Shown in pieces: positions 60,839-64,000 of a DNA stretch of 64,000 nt (the first letter of the stretch is position 1; each line of letters starts with the position of its first letter). Source of the DNA: Scatomorpha sp964535405 (lineage in GTDB: Bacteria > Bacillota > Clostridia > Oscillospirales > Oscillospiraceae); contig CAZHUG010000004.1 in NCBI GenBank assembly GCA_964535405.1, positions 1 to 64,000 on the forward strand, in the 5' to 3' direction. Both the position numbers and the translations under genes were made by a program. The notes under the pieces were generated by a model, which ran no database searches, was not told where the DNA came from, and worked only from the letters and a program-made list of their open reading frames with translations.

Positions 60839-61201
60839 ATGATGTCTAAAAACATGAAGGAAGCTACCCCTAAGTATGATGTGAAAATCCACTCCATCCG
60901 CCCGGAGGGAACCCTTCGTGCCACCGCATCGGTGAATATCCATGGGGATTTTGCCGTCCGGGGCGTTAAGGTGATGGATGGCACAAAGGGCCTGTTTGTG
61001 TCCATGCCCAGCTATAAGGCGGGCAACGGTGAGTATAGGGATATCTGCTTCCCCTGCACCAAGGAAGCGAAAGCCGAGTTTGACAATGCCGTTATTTCTG
61101 CTTACCAGCAGACTCTGGCCCAGAGCCAGACGGCGGCAAAGTCACAGAAGGCTTCCACACCGGAGCAGGAGCAAAGTTCGCCCGTCATGGGCGGGATGTA
61201 G
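60839..61201 (+). CDS. SpoVG-family protein with MGGM-type tail 4
   Basis: This 120-aa protein has the SpoVG core (YDVKIHSIRPEGTLRATASV, GDFAVRGVKVMDGTKGLFVS, FPCTKEAKAEFDNAVISAY), a DNA/RNA-binding fold, then a linker and PVMGGM end. Element-borne SpoVG copies are common in clostridial conjugative elements. The start is the first of two ATG codons after GAAAGGAGAG. Confidence 0.8.
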   Translation: MMSKNMKEATPKYDVKIHSIRPEGTLRATASVNIHGDFAVRGVKVMDGTKGLFVSMPSYKAGNGEYRDICFPCTKEAKAEFDNAVISAYQQTLAQSQTAAKSQKASTPEQEQSSPVMGGM

Positions 61202-61211
61202 GAGGTAAGCT

Positions 61212-64000
61212 ATGAATATAAAAATGAAAAGGCCGCTCGGAATTCTCCTTGTGGTCTGCATGGCGGTATCCCTGATTGCGGGAAGCGCCTATGCGGTCAA
61301 CCGGCATTTTGAAGATGCCAAAGGCCATTGGGCGGAGGAAGCCATTCAGGCCCTTGCGGAAAAGGGCGTGATTCACGGCTATCCCGACGGTCTGGTACAT
61401 CCTGACGAGATCATTACAAGGGCTGAATTTGCCGCGCTTGTGGCCCGCACCTTGGAGCTGCCTGAGCCGGCCGAGGGGGACACCCCCTTCCTTTTCCCCG
61501 ACCTTTCCGGCCATTGGGCAGAGGGCAATGTGGAGACACTGATTGCGGTGGGCATCATCCAACAGAAGGATTTCGGGGAAAGCTTCCTGCCCGATCAGCC
61601 CATCACACGCATGGAGATAATCCGCATGCTGGTGCGCGCCATCGGCAAAGCTGACCACGATCCTTCCTGCCCTTGCAACATCGGATTTTCAGATGATGGC
61701 GGGCTCAGTGATGGAGATAAAGCCTGCATCTGTACCGGGAAAGAGTATGGCATTGTGGACGGCTATCCGGACGGTACGGTGCAGCCCAGCGGCAATGCCA
61801 CCCGCGCGGAAGCCTTTGAAATGCTTGTGGACACAGAGAAAGCAAAGGAGCAAGTTAAACAGGAGGATAAGGACAGGACGGAGGATCAGCCTTCAGATTC
61901 CGGCAGCGGATCGTCCTATGCGCCCGCACCGCAGTTTAGATTTACTCTGCCGGAAGCCATCTATGCGGGGGATGAAATCAACATTCAAGCGGAAAGGAAG
62001 CACGTTGCCGGCGTAACCTGGACAGTTTTGAAAAATGGTCTTCCCGCTGCTTTGTCCGATGTCTTAGAGGGCGAGCTTACGGCGAAGGGCGGCACAATCA
62101 GGTTTAAGGATACCGGAAGCTTCACCCTGATTGCCACTGCAAAAAACAGTCGTGGCAGAACGGCGACCTGTGAGCAGACCCTATCCGTTTACCCTGTAAT
62201 CACCGCGGCATTCACGCTGCCTGAAATAGCCCACACCGACACCTCTGTACCGGTAGAGCTCGCCGCCGAACACCTTGGAGCCAATCAGGTGGTGTGGAGC
62301 CTTACCAGAGACGGCAAGGCGGTTACGCTGCCAGATGCGATGGATGGTGAGTTGGACCAGTCAGGCGGCACGGTGCTTTTCAGAGAAAAAGGCTCATACA
62401 CCCTAACCGCATCCATCACCGATGAGTGCGATAAAACCATCGCCGCCAGCAGTTCTGTCACCGTTTTCCCTGTGGCCGAGGTGAAGATAACCCTGCCCGC
62501 CACGAGCCATACGGATAAGACGGTTGAGCTAAGTACAGAGATAAAAGAAGCAGACGGCCTCACAGTAGCCTATACACTGATCCGAAACGGCGATGCTGTG
62601 GAGATCAGCGAATTTATTGAGGGAGAACCGGCTGGCGGCAGTATCCGCTTTAAGGAAAAGGGCGTGTACACCCTGACTGCCTCTATCACAGACCCGACCG
62701 GGCGAGTGTTTACGGATACCGCCAATATTACCGTTTACCCCCTTGGTTCGGCCGGCTTCTATCTGCCCGAAATCTTTCACACCGACCATACGATCACCGT
62801 AGAGGCCACCTTCGGGGAGATCGGCAGCCGTACCGCCCAATGGTCTCTGACCCGTGACGGCGAGACAATGCCGCTGACGGTCGCTGCCGAGGGCACGCTG
62901 AATAATAGCGGCGGCCAGCTGAGATTCCATTCCAAGGGCAACTATGTCCTAAAAGCCGAGTTCACGGACGACGGCGGCAGAACCTACCGCTACGAGCAGG
63001 GCTTCACGGTCTATCCCGTGCCTGTGGTCAGCTATAGCTTGCCAGAACACGCTCACACCGATAGCGACATTTCAGTCCAAACCGAAACCACTGATCTGGA
63101 AGGACTTAAGGTGGAGTGGCTGGTGGACAATACCTATGGCTTTCAGGATTTTGCCACCTATGTGGAGGGTAGCCTGACCAATGACGGTGGCATGATCCGA
63201 TTTAAAAGGGCGGGGATTTACGAGCTGGTGGCACGCGTCACCGATGGAACCGGGCGCGTGTTTTTGTTTGAGCCCGGCGACAGGTGCGAGGTGCTCCCCG
63301 TGCTGACCATCGGGTTTGAGCTTCCTGAGCTGGCCTATACCGATACCGTCATTGATCTGCGCAGCCACGGCAACAACAATGTTCTGCCTGTGGAGTGGAC
63401 GGTAACCCGTGATGGTAAGAGTATTCCATTAACGGAAGCCTTTTCTGGTACTCTGAATACTCAGGGCGGCAAGATCACTTTCTCTGCCGAGGGCAACTAT
63501 GTTCTCACCGCAACTATGACCGACTACCTGAAGCGCAGCTATTCTCACAGTGAAAACATCCGCATCCTGCCGGTGGTGCAGTACACCTTCACCATGCCGC
63601 AGACGGTTCACTACGGCACGGAGCTTGAGGTTGCCGCAACGGATGTTCAGCACCTCAGCAGTTATACTGTGGTCTGGTCACTTGAAAGGAATGGTGAAGT
63701 GGCAGATTATGATGGGACACTGGACGCAAACGGCGGCAAAATTGCCATCCGGGATACCGGCACATTCGTTCTGACCGCTTCCATTACTGACAGTGCAGGC
63801 CGTGTGGCCAGCCATTCGGAAACCATCACTGTTACCAACACCGCGCCGGACGCACCTACGCTAATTGTCGAGCCAACCCGTGACACGAAAGACGGCAAAT
63901 TCCTTGTAAACTTCTCCTCCAGCGCAACCGACCCTGACGGAGATAAAATCACCTTGGAGTGGGACGGCACGACAGCAGACAGCTACTATACTGTTGGCAC
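61212..64000 (+). CDS. SLH-anchored surface protein with tandem Ig-like repeats, 5' part
   Basis: About 929 residues are visible before the window ends. A signal peptide (GILLVVCMAVSLIAGSAYA) is followed by three S-layer homology domains at residues about 30-215 (HFEDAKGHWAEEAIQALAEK, DLSGHWAEGNVETLIAVG, DGYPDGTVQPSGNATRAEA). After an acidic/Ser linker come at least seven repeats of about 90 residues, starting near 61941, 62210, 62483, 62753, 63030, 63311 and 63583. Each begins with (F/Y)xLPE..HTD and ends in a GTYTLTA-like strand and xVYPV. A different Ig-type unit starts near 63840. It is likely an adhesin or mating-surface protein of the element. Confidence 0.85.
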   Translation, partial: MNIKMKRPLGILLVVCMAVSLIAGSAYAVNRHFEDAKGHWAEEAIQALAEKGVIHGYPDGLVHPDEIITRAEFAALVARTLELPEPAEGDTPFLFPDLSGHWAEGNVETLIAVGIIQQKDFGESFLPDQPITRMEIIRMLVRAIGKADHDPSCPCNIGFSDDGGLSDGDKACICTGKEYGIVDGYPDGTVQPSGNATRAEAFEMLVDTEKAKEQVKQEDKDRTEDQPSDSGSGSSYAPAPQFRFTLPEAIYAGDEINIQAERKHVAGVTWTVLKNGLPAALSDVLEGELTAKGGTIRFKDTGSFTLIATAKNSRGRTATCEQTLSVYPVITAAFTLPEIAHTDTSVPVELAAEHLGANQVVWSLTRDGKAVTLPDAMDGELDQSGGTVLFREKGSYTLTASITDECDKTIAASSSVTVFPVAEVKITLPATSHTDKTVELSTEIKEADGLTVAYTLIRNGDAVEISEFIEGEPAGGSIRFKEKGVYTLTASITDPTGRVFTDTANITVYPLGSAGFYLPEIFHTDHTITVEATFGEIGSRTAQWSLTRDGETMPLTVAAEGTLNNSGGQLRFHSKGNYVLKAEFTDDGGRTYRYEQGFTVYPVPVVSYSLPEHAHTDSDISVQTETTDLEGLKVEWLVDNTYGFQDFATYVEGSLTNDGGMIRFKRAGIYELVARVTDGTGRVFLFEPGDRCEVLPVLTIGFELPELAYTDTVIDLRSHGNNNVLPVEWTVTRDGKSIPLTEAFSGTLNTQGGKITFSAEGNYVLTATMTDYLKRSYSHSENIRILPVVQYTFTMPQTVHYGTELEVAATDVQHLSSYTVVWSLERNGEVADYDGTLDANGGKIAIRDTGTFVLTASITDSAGRVASHSETITVTNTAPDAPTLIVEPTRDTKDGKFLVNFSSSATDPDGDKITLEWDGTTADSYYTVG

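Noticed and set aside
61941..63840. Regularly spaced repeats resembling a CRISPR or DNA satellite array
   Set aside because: The period of about 270 bp matches protein repeats in one open frame; the DNA repeats are divergent.

Overview
The window reads as chromosomal DNA of an anaerobic clostridium, most like the Oscillospiraceae and relatives (inference). The evidence is ferredoxin-linked 2-oxoacid oxidation (Vor-type enzyme), HemZ, pyruvate carboxylase, a CD1247-domain protein, strong Shine-Dalgarno sequences throughout, and translation genes in the usual Firmicutes orders (infC-rpmI-rplT, rpsF-ssb-rpsR).

Layout. 1-9701 (minus): a sugar-type ABC importer with three tandem, paralogous, very large substrate-binding lipoproteins, two permeases and a truncated HlyD-type adaptor gene. 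10026-13540 (plus): a small ORF, a MinD-like ATPase and the four-subunit 2-ketoisovalerate-type ferredoxin oxidoreductase. 13599-20337: housekeeping genes (OB-fold protein, deoC, infC operon with leader attenuator, efp, TPP riboswitch with thiT, and rpsF-ssb-rpsR). 21173-30662 (minus): one tight operon proB-proA-proC-pyc-hemZ-nucleoside kinase-NifX-like protein. 30784-40628: asparaginase, an IlvD/Edd dehydratase with an internally duplicated SnoaL-like protein, small redox and zinc proteins, WYL and RpiR regulators, and a Fpg/Nei glycosylase with an altered N-terminus. 40851-48706 (minus): an ABC importer combined with three different phosphohydrolases, suggesting uptake and breakdown of an organophosphate. 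49000-49956: an SDR epimerase.

From about 50438 to the right edge is an integrated mobile element. Its left boundary is a 3' fragment of a tRNA-Ser(CGA) gene, broken at the anticodon loop. First comes AT-rich cargo: two excisionase-like HTH proteins and an ATPase/TOPRIM gene pair that looks like an anti-phage module, driven by a consensus promoter next to a 45-bp palindrome. Then follows a higher-GC block typical of clostridial integrative conjugative elements: DUF4314, DUF3849, YodL, SpoVG, a Dam-like methylase, a one-TM DUF6133-like protein, and an SLH protein with at least seven Ig-like repeats that runs off the window. The conjugation machinery and integrase are not in the window.

The most interesting points are the ATPase/TOPRIM pair with its palindrome, the MGGM-type C-terminal tails shared by four unrelated element proteins, intrinsic terminators placed between co-directional element genes, and the tRNA-Ser attachment remnant.
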